In this document: positions 49,054-56,982 of the stretch, one piece after another
Position numbering within the stretch: the stretch's first letter is position 1
Layout: each line of letters opens with the position of its first letter
Assembly: GCF_021213805.1 (NCBI RefSeq)
Contig: NZ_JAJQJI010000003.1
Location: forward strand, 1 to 64,000
Reading direction: 5' to 3'
Source: Mycobacterium sp. MYCO198283
Lineage (GTDB): Bacteria; Actinomycetota; Actinomycetes; Mycobacteriales; Mycobacteriaceae
DNA: 64,000 nucleotides
Translations under genes and position numbers: made by a program
Notes under the pieces: generated by a model
Seen by the model: only the letters and a program-made list of their open reading frames with translations
Told to the model about the DNA's origin: nothing
Databases searched by the model: none

Positions 49054-49237
49054 GCCGAATATGTTGCTCGAAACGCCGCAGTTTGACAAGGCAGATGGGC
49101 AAACAAGCCGTTGACGTCGTAAAAACCCGCAACATTGCGGACGCAGCAAATATTTTAGATATTGCAGCCGACCAAGTGACCAGCGTCTCCCCGACGGGCT
49201 CGACACCCGTCAAATCACCGCGTCGTACAGTCTCCCC
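49054..49237. promoter_or_regulatory. AT-rich divergent promoter region of the oxygenase and fadD4 genes
   Basis: This 184-base stretch is about 52% G+C, well below its surroundings. It contains TTGACA (49083-49088), TTGACG (49111-49116), the perfect palindrome CCGCAACATTGCGG (49127-49140), an imperfect repeat around ATATTTTAGATAT (49145-49168) and a second palindrome GACGGG/CCCGTC (49193-49211, 7-base centre). TACAGT (49226-49231) lies six bases before the fadD4 ATG. The second palindrome would then cover the -35 region, as expected for a repressor site. Confidence 0.55.
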
Positions 49238-50752
49238 ATGCAGATCCGCGAGCATCTGGGACGGGACAAGCCGGCGATCATCCTCCATCCGTCCGGGACC
49301 GTCGTGACCTTCGACGAGCTGGAGGCCCGGGCGAATCGGCTGGCGCACCTCTTCCGCGCGCACGGCCTGGCCGAGGGCGACGCCGTGGCGATCCTCATGG
49401 AGAACAACGAGCACATGCACGCGGTCATGTGGGCCGCGCGGCGCAGTGGGCTGTACTACGTGCCGATCAACACCCATCTGACCGCTGCCGAAGCGGCCTA
49501 CATCGTCGACAACAGCAGCGCGAAGGCCATCGTCGGATCGGCGGTGCTGCGCGACGTGTGCGCCGGGCTCGCCGAGCACCTGCCCCGCGGCCTGCCCGAG
49601 CTGCTGGTGATCGCGGACGGCGCGCTCGACGGCTGGCTGAGCTATCCCGACTGTGTCGCCGACCTGCCCGACACCCCGATCGACGACGAGATCGAAGGCG
49701 ACCTGCTGCAGTACTCGTCGGGCACCACGGGCCGGCCGAAAGGCATCAAGCGCGCGCTGCCACACGTCCCGCCGTCCGAATCACCGGGCTTGATGGCGGC
49801 GCTCGTCGACTTCTGGCTCGACCCCGATGCCGTCTACCTCAGCCCGGCCCCGCTGTACCACACCGCACCCTCGGTGTGGTCGATGCAGATCCAGGCCGCG
49901 GGCATCACGACCGTCGTCATGGAACGCTTCGACGCCGAAGGCTGCCTGGACGCAATCGAGCGGCACCGCGTCACCCACGGACAGTTCGTGCCCGCCATGT
50001 TCACGCGCATGCTGAAGCTGCCCTCGGAGATCCGCGAGAAATACGACGTGTCCAGCCTCAAGCGCGTGATGCACGCGGCGGCGCCCTGTCCCGTCGAGAT
50101 CAAGCAGCAGATGATCGAGTGGTGGGGTCCGATCGTCGACGAGTACTACGCCTCCTCCGAAGCGCACGGCTCGACGCTGATCACCGCCGAGGAGTGGTTG
50201 ACGCATCCCGGCTCGGTCGGCCGACCGCTGACAGGTGCGCTCCACATCCTCGACGAGAACGGTGACGAGCTGCCGCCCGGTCAGCCCGGCGAGATCTACT
50301 TCGAGGGCGGCTTCGACTTCGAGTACCTCAACGACCCCGACAAGACGGCGGCCTCGCGCAGCAAGCAGAACTGGAAGACCGTGGGCGACATCGGTTACGT
50401 CGACGCCGACGGCTACCTGTACCTCACGGACCGGCGCCACCACATGATCATCTCCGGCGGCGTGAACATCTATCCGCAGGAAGCGGAGAACCTGCTTGTC
50501 ACGCACCCCAAGGTGCTCGACGCCGCGGTGTTCGGCATCCCGCACGACGAGATGGGCCAAGAGGTCAAAGGGGCGGTGCAGCTCGTCGACCCGGCCGACG
50601 CTACGCCCGAGTTCGAGCGCGAGCTCCTCGAATGGCTGCGGGAACGGTTGGCGCACTACAAATGCCCGCGCTCCATCTCGTTCGAGGCACAGCTCCCGCG
50701 CACCGACACCGGCAAGCTGTACAAGCAGGAGCTGATCGCCAAGTATTCGTGA
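49238..50752 (+). CDS. fadD4: Acyl-CoA synthetase FadD4
   Basis: A 504-residue acyl-adenylate-forming enzyme that activates a carboxylic acid with ATP and CoA. The P-loop-like motif YSSGTTGRPKG (about 149-159), the A5 region DEYYASSEAHGS, the A7 Asp (TVGDIGYVD) and the C-terminal catalytic Lys (RTDTGKLYKQEL) are complete. It matches Rv0214. ATG 49238 comes six bases after TACAGT, so the message may be leaderless. Only two bases separate it from the enoyl-CoA hydratase gene, so the two probably act in one pathway. Confidence 0.92.
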   Translation: MQIREHLGRDKPAIILHPSGTVVTFDELEARANRLAHLFRAHGLAEGDAVAILMENNEHMHAVMWAARRSGLYYVPINTHLTAAEAAYIVDNSSAKAIVGSAVLRDVCAGLAEHLPRGLPELLVIADGALDGWLSYPDCVADLPDTPIDDEIEGDLLQYSSGTTGRPKGIKRALPHVPPSESPGLMAALVDFWLDPDAVYLSPAPLYHTAPSVWSMQIQAAGITTVVMERFDAEGCLDAIERHRVTHGQFVPAMFTRMLKLPSEIREKYDVSSLKRVMHAAAPCPVEIKQQMIEWWGPIVDEYYASSEAHGSTLITAEEWLTHPGSVGRPLTGALHILDENGDELPPGQPGEIYFEGGFDFEYLNDPDKTAASRSKQNWKTVGDIGYVDADGYLYLTDRRHHMIISGGVNIYPQEAENLLVTHPKVLDAAVFGIPHDEMGQEVKGAVQLVDPADATPEFERELLEWLRERLAHYKCPRSISFEAQLPRTDTGKLYKQELIAKYS

Positions 50753-50754
50753 CC

Positions 50755-52002
50755 ATGCGTGTCGTCGACCTCGCCGATGAGCCCGCCGATCCGGGGCCGG
50801 GCGTCGTCGTCGCGGTCGGTGACCTCACCGCGCCCCACGCCGAATACTGGTTGGACAGAGCGACTTTCACGCTGACCGACCAGCCGACGACCGACCGGCG
50901 GGCCGTGACGGTGCGGTACGTCCACCTCGACGTCGGGCGGCTGCAGAACCAGTGCGAGGTGTCGCCGCATGCCGCTCAGATCGGTGACGACGTGCTGCGG
51001 GCGCTCGATCCGTCGGCGCCGGCGTATCGGGGGGTCATCACCGAATCGCTGGCGTACTCGACGCTGCAGGCCGGGCCGGAGTTCCAAGCCTGGTTGGCGC
51101 AGCGCGAACCCGCACCGGTGCCCGACATTCCCGACCCGGTGCTCGTCGACCGCGACGGCGACACCCTGCATATCCGGTTCAACCGCCCCGCCCGGCACAA
51201 CGCGTTCTCCACCGACGCCCGCGCCGCGCTGCTCGACGCGCTGGAGGTGGCCCGGCTCGATCCGTCCGTCGACGAGGTCGTGCTGTCGGGCAACGGGCCG
51301 TCGTTCTGCAGCGGCGGCGACCTCGCCGAGTTCGGCTCCTTCGCCGATCCCGCCGAGGCACACCTCGCCCGCACCCGCTACAGCCCGGCGCTGGTGCTCG
51401 ACGCACTGCGCACCCGCCTCGGTGCCCGGCTGCGCGCGGAGATCCACGGCAAGGTCTACGGCAGCGGGCTGGAGATGGCGGCGTTCTGCGGGCGGGTGTC
51501 CGCACACCTGGACACGGTCCTGGTGCTGCCGGAGCTCGAGCTGGGGCTGCTCCCCGGCGCGGGCGGCACCGTCAGCATCACCCGCCGGATCGGCCGGTGG
51601 CGCACCGCATATCTGTTCCTCACCGGGAACGCGCTGCCCGCCGAACAGGCGAGGGAATGGGGCTTGGTCGACGACGTCGTCGCCGAGCCGGCCGCGCACT
51701 CGCCCCGCGTCATCCGGATGCTGCCCGAGTACAGCGTCGACTATCCGCTGTGGGAGGCCGGCGGACCGAAGAGCCCCTTCGACCCCGGCGACCTGGGCTT
51801 GAGCGAGGAACTCGATGGCGCACTGCTGGATTGGGCCGCCCACTTCCACCGCCACTTCCATCACGACCGCGGCTGGGACACCCCGGCGCACCGCGATCAC
51901 TGGGCGCGCTGGGCCGACGATCTCGCCGCCCGGCTGGAGCGGGAGATCGCCGGCTGGGGCGTCGTCGACCGCGACTACTACTGGCCGCTCGGCGACGCCT
52001 GA
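50755..52002 (+). CDS. Enoyl-CoA hydratase/isomerase family protein with N-terminal extension
   Basis: A 415-residue crotonase-fold protein. The crotonase domain covers about residues 125-315: oxyanion-hole segments NGPSFCSGGDLAEFG and GKVYGSGLEMAAF, and the catalytic-region ELELGLLPGAGGT. The first 120 residues are an extra domain of unknown fold, and the last 75 are rich in His, Trp and Asp (HFHRHFHHDRGWD). So it is much longer than a simple hydratase (about 260) and could be a dioxygenase, hydrolase or isomerase of the superfamily. ATG 50755 follows the fadD4 stop by two bases, implying that FadD4 makes its CoA substrate. Confidence 0.84.
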   Translation: MRVVDLADEPADPGPGVVVAVGDLTAPHAEYWLDRATFTLTDQPTTDRRAVTVRYVHLDVGRLQNQCEVSPHAAQIGDDVLRALDPSAPAYRGVITESLAYSTLQAGPEFQAWLAQREPAPVPDIPDPVLVDRDGDTLHIRFNRPARHNAFSTDARAALLDALEVARLDPSVDEVVLSGNGPSFCSGGDLAEFGSFADPAEAHLARTRYSPALVLDALRTRLGARLRAEIHGKVYGSGLEMAAFCGRVSAHLDTVLVLPELELGLLPGAGGTVSITRRIGRWRTAYLFLTGNALPAEQAREWGLVDDVVAEPAAHSPRVIRMLPEYSVDYPLWEAGGPKSPFDPGDLGLSEELDGALLDWAAHFHRHFHHDRGWDTPAHRDHWARWADDLAARLEREIAGWGVVDRDYYWPLGDA

Positions 52003-52003
52003 C

Positions 52004-52732
52004 TCAGCGCTGCCGGGCCGGCCGGACGATGATCTCGTTGACGTCCACGTCGGCGGGCTCGTCGATCGCGTAGGCGATGGCCCGCGCGATGGCGTCCGGC
52101 GGAATGGTGTCGGCGCGGTACTCGGTCATCGCCGCCGCGGCCAGCGGATCGGTGATGGTGTCGGCCAGTTCCGACTCGACGACGCCCGGCGACACGGTGG
52201 TGACCCGGATCGACGGGTCGGCCTCCTGCCGCAGCCCCTCGGTGATCGCCCACGCCGCGTACTTGGTGCCGGAGTAGACCGCGGCCGTCGGCACCACCTG
52301 ATGAGCGCCGATCGACGCGACGGTGATGACGTGCCCGCCGCCTTGCCGCTGGAAGTGCGGCAGCACCGCCGCGATGCCGTGCAGCAGGCCGCGCACGTTG
52401 ACGTCGATCATGCGGTCCCACTCGTCGACCAGCAGCGCGTCGAGCCGCGACAGCGGCATCACGCCCGCATTGTTGACGATGACGTCCACCCGCCCGTGGT
52501 CGGCGACGGCGCCGTCCACGAACGCCGCGACATCCGCCCGGTCGGTCACGTCGAGGCGGCGGACGTCGATGCTGCCGCCGGCGTCGCGGACGCGCTGGGC
52601 GAGGTCGGCGAGGCGGTCTTCCCGGCGGGCGCCCGCGACGACGTGGTGGCCGGAGGTGGCGAGCCTGGCGGCGACGGCCTCACCGATACCGCTGCTGGCG
52701 CCGGTGACGAGGATGATCTTCTGCGCTGTCAT
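52004..52732 (-). CDS. Short-chain dehydrogenase/reductase
   Basis: A 242-residue classical SDR with TGASSGIG (10-17), NNAG in VDVIVNNAGVMPLS, the Ser in VASIGAHQV and YSGTK as the active-site Tyr/Lys. Arg residues after the second strand (GARREDR) favour NADP. The substrate is unknown. ATG 52732 is chosen; a longer frame would run into the divergent regulator promoter. It faces the XRE-type regulator gene across 85 bases, a common layout for a regulator and its target. Confidence 0.88.
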   Translation of the reverse strand: MTAQKIILVTGASSGIGEAVAARLATSGHHVVAGARREDRLADLAQRVRDAGGSIDVRRLDVTDRADVAAFVDGAVADHGRVDVIVNNAGVMPLSRLDALLVDEWDRMIDVNVRGLLHGIAAVLPHFQRQGGGHVITVASIGAHQVVPTAAVYSGTKYAAWAITEGLRQEADPSIRVTTVSPGVVESELADTITDPLAAAAMTEYRADTIPPDAIARAIAYAIDEPADVDVNEIIVRPARQR

Positions 52733-52817
52733 GCCTCTAGCGTCGGTGCCGGCGGCCTCGCCGACCAGGGTGCATCGCACCCACGCTGAACGGACCCGCC
52801 GTGCCTACGCTGGACCG

Positions 52818-53630
52818 GTGACCGAACTGGGTGACTACCTCAAGGCCCGGCGGTCGGCGCTCACCCCCACCGACGCCGGCCTCGTCAGCACCGGCGTGCG
52901 GCGGGTGCCCGGCCTGCGCCGCGAGGAGGTGGCCCTGCTGGCCGGCGTCAGCGTCGACTACTACATCCGGCTTGAGCAGGGCCGCGAACGCTCGCCGTCG
53001 GCGCAGGTGCTCGACGCGCTCGGGGCGGCACTGCGGCTCGACGACGACGGTCGCAGCCACCTGTTCCGGATGGCCGGGCTCACGCCGCGCCCGGCCCGCA
53101 CCGAGACGCCCGACCGCGTGGACCCGGCGCTGCTGCGGCTGATGGAGGCCTGGCCGAACAACCCGGCGCTGGTGTACAACCGCGCCTACGACGTAGTGGC
53201 CGCCAACGCGCTGGCGTCGGCGCTGTTCGGCGAGCTGGGCGCCGTCGGCAACCTGCTGCTGCTGGTGTTCACCGATCCGCGCGCCAAGGACTTCTATCCC
53301 GAGTGGCACCAGATCGCAGCCGACGCCGTCGCCGGTTTTCGAATGGCCTATGGCGCAGCCCCCGACGACCCGCGCGCCCGCGCGATGCTGGCCCGGCTGC
53401 TGGCCGACAGCGAGGAGTTCCGCACGCTGTGGTCGGCGCACGAGGCGCGCCGGAAGCGCATGACCAGCAAGACGTTTCGGCATCCGGAGATCGGCCTGCT
53501 GACGCTCACCATGCAGACCTTCGACGTGCGCTCGGCGCCGGGGCAGGAACTGATCGTCTACGACGCCGAACCGGGCAGCCCGAGCGCCGACGGGCTGCGG
53601 CTGCTGGGCAGCATTGCGGCCAGCCGCTGA
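52818..53630 (+). CDS. XRE-family regulator with MmyB-like ligand domain
   Basis: A 270-residue transcription regulator. An N-terminal helix-turn-helix (about 5-75: GLRREEVALLAGVSVDYYI, LEQGRERSPSAQVLDAL) is joined to a C-terminal MmyB-like domain (about 95-265: VYNRAYDVVAANALASALFG), a PAS-related ligand-binding part. In many actinobacteria these proteins control an adjacent divergent SDR, as here. GTG 52818 lies six bases after TACGCT (52806-52811), so the message is probably leaderless. The ligand is unknown, possibly a fatty acid. Confidence 0.89.
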   Translation: MTELGDYLKARRSALTPTDAGLVSTGVRRVPGLRREEVALLAGVSVDYYIRLEQGRERSPSAQVLDALGAALRLDDDGRSHLFRMAGLTPRPARTETPDRVDPALLRLMEAWPNNPALVYNRAYDVVAANALASALFGELGAVGNLLLLVFTDPRAKDFYPEWHQIAADAVAGFRMAYGAAPDDPRARAMLARLLADSEEFRTLWSAHEARRKRMTSKTFRHPEIGLLTLTMQTFDVRSAPGQELIVYDAEPGSPSADGLRLLGSIAASR

Positions 53631-53810
53631 TTTTCCGAACGCACATGCTGGCGGCCGCGCAGCGCGCACGACCGACGCGGCCCGGGTGGACGACGCGTGG
53701 CCGTAGTCGCTCGGTTGTGGTCGACACCTGCGCCGCAGCCCGCACAAAGCACTTCGTGACCCGAGCGAATACGACCAGATTTGGTGACGGGAGGGACTGA
53801 GCGGCGAGCC

Positions 53811-53816
53811 TAGACT
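53811..53816 (+). promoter_or_regulatory. Possible -10 element of the amidase gene
   Basis: TAGACT fits TANNNT and would start transcription near 53823, followed by GGAGG (53825-53829) and ATG 53839. It indicates that the short amidase frame is expressed as seen and is not simply the end of a lost longer gene. The other bases of 53631-53838 show no clear feature. Confidence 0.4.
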
Positions 53817-53838
53817 CGCGGAATGGAGGTTCCCATGT

Positions 53839-54399
53839 ATGGTCGCCGCCGATCCGCACCGGGCCAATCCCGACTATGACAATTTCGGCGCCGGTGGCGG
53901 GGACTGCACGAACTTCGCTTCTCAAGTAATGCGTGCCGGCGGATTTGAGGATGTCGGCAACGGCATCGACGATTGGCGCCGCGGCGATGCTGACGACTGG
54001 TACTACAACAACGGTCCGCACTTCCCCGGCAACACCAACTCCAACACCTGGTCAGTCGCCCAAGCCAACCGCAACTTCATCGTCAACTCCGGCCGCGGCC
54101 AGGTCGTCGGCACCGCACCGATGCCAGCCGACCTCGCCGCACCCGACCCTCTAGCCCCCTCGAAGGCCGGCCTGGTCCCCGGTGACCTTATCTATTACCA
54201 CGACACCGCCACCGGCACCATCAACCACACCGCCGTCTACGTCGGACAAAAATTCGAGAACGGTGCGCTGGTGGATATCGTTTACCAGCATGCGTTGGGC
54301 ACTAACAACTTTCATGACGACTGGATGCCGGACAACCCCGGTTTCAACGGCGGCAACGCTTCGGTCGAATTCGTCCACCTCACTTACCCCGGAGAATGA
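53839..54399 (+). CDS. Amidase-domain (Amidase_6/CHAP-like) protein, N-terminally short
   Basis: A 186-residue protein. GGDCTNFASQVMRAGG (about 20-35) is the Cys motif of the Amidase_6 domain, and the expected His is in INHTAVYVGQ (about 133); relatives are papain-like enzymes that may cut peptidoglycan peptides or amide bonds. The usual helix before the motif (YDRxxAVxYA type) and any signal peptide are missing, so it resembles only the C-terminal catalytic tip of larger exported proteins. Two sampled 60-base lines have 53-55% G+C, suggesting transfer. Its last codons hold the ribosome binding site (GGAGA) of the next gene, and its 3' end is copied downstream. Confidence 0.75.
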   Translation: MVAADPHRANPDYDNFGAGGGDCTNFASQVMRAGGFEDVGNGIDDWRRGDADDWYYNNGPHFPGNTNSNTWSVAQANRNFIVNSGRGQVVGTAPMPADLAAPDPLAPSKAGLVPGDLIYYHDTATGTINHTAVYVGQKFENGALVDIVYQHALGTNNFHDDWMPDNPGFNGGNASVEFVHLTYPGE

Positions 54400-54402
54400 T
54401 CG

Positions 54403-54945
54403 ATGGCTCGCATGAGCAAGACCCGTCGCGCCATGGCGATAGCCGCGTGCACCGTCTTCGGCGTCCTCGTGGTCGCCGCGGTGGCCTGGTTCGGGTACTG
54501 GCACGTCGTCGACAGCCGGAACCCCTACGGCGGCCACAATTCATACGGCATGCGCGACTACACCCCCGACGTGCAGCAGGAAGCCGCCCGCAAGATCGTC
54601 GCAGGGCTCAACACCGGGAATCCCGACCGCGTCCAGCTGGTTCGTTACCACGGACGCCCGGAATACGAGGCACCTAACGCGGCGATCAAAGCGAACATCA
54701 CCGCTGTCCTGCCCGCGCCGGGATGCCGATACGTCCTCGACGCCGTCGAGGACAAGGGCGAACAGGCTCACCCCGCCGACCTCGTGCCCTGGTACGCCAA
54801 GTCCGTCGAGCACGCCTGGGGCTTCGACATGAGACTGCAGCAGCAGTGCCCCGGACGACAACCAACGTCCCGCACGATTCGCGTCATCGCGATCGCCGGA
54901 ATAGGTGGCTACTGGGCCGAAGCAGCCCTCAGGGAACAGGCGTAG
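54403..54945 (+). CDS. Membrane-anchored protein of unknown function, copy 1
   Basis: A 180-residue protein I cannot assign. A basic start (MARMSKTRRA) and one membrane helix (about 11-33) anchor a 145-residue domain outside the membrane, with two Cys (108 and 149) that may form a disulfide and a conserved-looking end (IAIAGIGGYWAEAALREQA). ATG 54403 follows GGAGA by seven bases, and the amidase stop is three bases upstream, so both are cotranscribed. It is nearly identical to the second copy except for residues 76-97. Small anchored proteins behind exported hydrolases are often inhibitors or immunity proteins; that is only a hypothesis here. Confidence 0.75.
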   Translation: MARMSKTRRAMAIAACTVFGVLVVAAVAWFGYWHVVDSRNPYGGHNSYGMRDYTPDVQQEAARKIVAGLNTGNPDRVQLVRYHGRPEYEAPNAAIKANITAVLPAPGCRYVLDAVEDKGEQAHPADLVPWYAKSVEHAWGFDMRLQQQCPGRQPTSRTIRVIAIAGIGGYWAEAALREQA

Positions 54946-54972
54946 GCGAGCGGGACGCCGATCCGCCGACCG

Positions 54973-55037
54973 CTACTCCAACCCGCCGCGCGAAACGAGT
55001 TACGCCGCGATCACGTTGCGCTGGATCTCGTTGGTGC
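54973..55037 (-). pseudogene. Duplicated fragment of the fadE3 3' end
   Basis: These 65 bases repeat the last 21 or so codons and stop of fadE3 (55727-55791) with one difference, then break off at 55038. The fragment was carried along by the tandem duplication and has no start, so it is not a gene. Confidence 0.9.
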
Positions 55038-55043
55038 GACCAG

Positions 55044-55153
55044 ATGCGTTGCGCACTAACAACTTTCATGACGACTGGATGCCGGACAACCCCGGTTTCA
55101 ACGGCGGCAACGCTTCGGTCGAATTCGTCCACCTCACTTACCCCGGAGAATGA
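55044..55153 (+). pseudogene. Duplicated fragment of the amidase 3' end
   Basis: About 36 codons equal to the amidase C terminus (NNFHDDWMPDNPGFNGG onward) with its stop at 55151-55153, but without the catalytic Cys or His. An open frame from 54905 runs into it out of unrelated DNA and is unlikely to be used. The fragment still supplies the ribosome binding site of the second membrane-protein gene. Confidence 0.9.
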
Positions 55154-55156
55154 TCG

Positions 55157-55699
55157 ATGGCCCGCATGAGCAAGACCCGTCGCGCCATGGCGATAGCCGC
55201 GTGCATCGTCTTCGGCGTCCTCGTGGTCGCCGCGGTGGCCTGGTTCGGGTACTGGCACGTCGTCGACAGCCGGAACCCCTACGGCGGCCACAATTCATAC
55301 GGCATGCGCGACTACACCCCCGACGTGCAGCAGGAAGCCGCCCGCAAGATCGTCGCAGGACTCAACACCGGCAACCCCGACAACGTCGAGCTAATGCGCA
55401 TTGACGGACAACCTGAATCGGACGCCTACCTCAAAGCAATCGCCGAAAATATCACTGCAGTCCTGCCCGCGCCGGGATGCCGATACGTCCTCGACGCCGT
55501 CGAGGACAAGGGCGAACAAGAACACCCCGCCGACCTCGTGCCCTGGTACGCGAAGTCCGTCGAGCACGCCTGGGGCTTCGACATGAGACTGCAGCAGCAG
55601 TGCCCCGGACGACGACCAACGTCCCGCACGATTCGCGTCATCGCCATCGCCGGAATAGGCGGTTACTGGGACGAAGCAGCCCTCAGGGAACAGGCGTAG
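55157..55699 (+). CDS. Membrane-anchored protein of unknown function, copy 2
   Basis: A 180-residue paralogue of the upstream protein with the same basic start, membrane helix (about 11-33) and Cys pair (108, 149). Compared with copy 1, 13 of the 22 residues at 76-97 differ, but only 4 of the other 158 (17, 122, 153, 172). Such clustered change inside near-identical copies suggests exchange with a third sequence or selection on that segment. It begins at ATG 55157 behind the copied amidase tail with GGAGA. It ends 27 bases before the fadE3 stop on the other strand. Confidence 0.75.
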   Translation: MARMSKTRRAMAIAACIVFGVLVVAAVAWFGYWHVVDSRNPYGGHNSYGMRDYTPDVQQEAARKIVAGLNTGNPDNVELMRIDGQPESDAYLKAIAENITAVLPAPGCRYVLDAVEDKGEQEHPADLVPWYAKSVEHAWGFDMRLQQQCPGRRPTSRTIRVIAIAGIGGYWDEAALREQA

Positions 55700-55726
55700 G
55701 CGAGCGGGACTCCGATCCGCCGACCG

Positions 55727-56878
55727 CTACTCCAACCCGCCGCGCGAAACGAGTTGCGCCGCGATCACGTTGCGCTGGATCTCGTTGGTGCCCTCGCCGA
55801 CGATCATCAGCGGCGCGTCGCGGAAGTAGCGTTCGACGTCGTATTCGGTGGAGTAGCCGTAGCCGCCGTGGATGCGCACGGCGTTGAGCGCGATCTCCAT
55901 CGCCACCTCGGATGCGAACAGTTTCGCCATGCCGGCTTCCATGTCGCAGCGCTCGCCGCTGTCGTAGCGCTCGGCGGCGTGGCGGGTGAGCTGGCGGGCG
56001 GCGGTGAGCTTGGTGGCGCCGTCGGCGAGGTAGTTGCCCACCGACTGGTGCCGCCAGATCGGCTGGCCGAAACTCTCGCGCTGCTGGGCGTAGGCGAGCG
56101 CGTCGTCGAGCGCGGCCGTCGCCACCCCCAGCGCGCGGGCCGCCACCTGGATGCGGCCGGTTTCCAGGCCCTTCATCATCTGCGCGAACCCGCGGCCGGG
56201 CTCGCCGCCGAGGATCGCCGACGCGGGTACGCGGCAGTCGTCGAAGGCCAGCTCGCAGCTCTCGACGCCCTTGTAGCCGAGCTTCGGCAGATCGCGCGAC
56301 ACCGTGAGCCCGGGATGCGGGTTCTCGACGAGCACCACCGAGATGCCCCGGTGCCGCGGGCTGGCCTGCGGGTCGGTCTTGCACAGCAGCGCGATCAACC
56401 CGGACCGACGCGCGTTGCTGATCCACGTCTTGGCGCCGCGGATGACGAGCTCGTCGCCGTCGGCGGTCGCGACGGTCGACATGTTCTGCAGGTCCGATCC
56501 GCCACCGGGCTCGGTGAGCGCCATGGTGGCTCGCAGGGCGCCGGTCGCCATCGCCGGGAGGTAGGCCTGCTGCTGCTCGTCGGTGCCGAACAGCGTGAGC
56601 AACTTCGCGACGACGGTGTGGCCACCCATCGCGCCGGCGAGGCTCATCCAGCCGCGCGCCAGTTCCTGCGTGACGAGCACGTAGCAGGGCATGGACACCG
56701 GGGAGCCGCCGAACTCCTCGGGCACCGCCAGCCCGAAGATGCCGATGCGCTTCATCTGCTCGATCCACGCCTCGGGATAGGTGTTGGTGTGCTCCAACTC
56801 GCGCACCGACGGCCGCACCTCGCGGTCGACGAACGTGCGGACGGTCTGGACCAGCATGACCTCTTCGTCGCTCAACAC
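55727..56878 (-). CDS. fadE3: Acyl-CoA dehydrogenase FadE3
   Basis: A 383-residue flavin acyl-CoA dehydrogenase. Typical segments are MALTEPGGGSDLQNM (FAD/substrate binding, about 122-136), GAKTWISNARRSG, FGQPIWRHQSVG and the C-terminal IHGGYGYSTEYDVERYFRDA followed by VGEGTNEIQRN. It matches Rv0215c. GTG 56878 lies six bases from CACTAT (56890-56885), so the message may be leaderless; TTG 56875 is next. Its 3' end was copied into the neighbouring tandem repeat but the gene itself is intact. Confidence 0.92.
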   Translation of the reverse strand: MLSDEEVMLVQTVRTFVDREVRPSVRELEHTNTYPEAWIEQMKRIGIFGLAVPEEFGGSPVSMPCYVLVTQELARGWMSLAGAMGGHTVVAKLLTLFGTDEQQQAYLPAMATGALRATMALTEPGGGSDLQNMSTVATADGDELVIRGAKTWISNARRSGLIALLCKTDPQASPRHRGISVVLVENPHPGLTVSRDLPKLGYKGVESCELAFDDCRVPASAILGGEPGRGFAQMMKGLETGRIQVAARALGVATAALDDALAYAQQRESFGQPIWRHQSVGNYLADGATKLTAARQLTRHAAERYDSGERCDMEAGMAKLFASEVAMEIALNAVRIHGGYGYSTEYDVERYFRDAPLMIVGEGTNEIQRNVIAAQLVSRGGLE

Positions 56879-56982
56879 CCGTCCATAGTGACCGGGGCCG
56901 AGCCGGCTGCCGGCATGGGGCGCGCCCGAGATGGCAGGCTCAGCTCCGAAGCGGCGGACCTGCCCTTACCGTGGAACGGGAG

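Larger units (their letters stand above)
54290..55037 (+). repeat. Tandem duplication, unit 1
   Basis: This unit holds the last 110 bases of the amidase gene, the first membrane-protein gene, and 91 bases that correspond to sequence at and beyond the fadE3 3' end. It aligns with 55044-55791 at a constant offset of 754 bases. Identity is very high except for a patch at about 54625-54700. Confidence 0.93.
55044..55791 (+). repeat. Tandem duplication, unit 2
   Basis: Second copy of the 748-base unit, offset 754 bases from unit 1, with a six-base junction (55038-55043) between them. It ends inside the functional fadE3 coding sequence, which shows that the original order was amidase gene, membrane-protein gene, fadE3. 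Confidence 0.93.

Noticed and set aside
49193..49211. Stem-loop resembling a tRNA T-arm
   Set aside because: The loop lacks the TTC start of a T-loop, and no acceptor or anticodon arm lies around it; its place before fadD4 fits an operator better.
54905..55153. 82-codon open frame reading into the copied amidase tail
   Set aside because: It joins unrelated DNA to the amidase fragment across the duplication junction and has no ribosome binding site.
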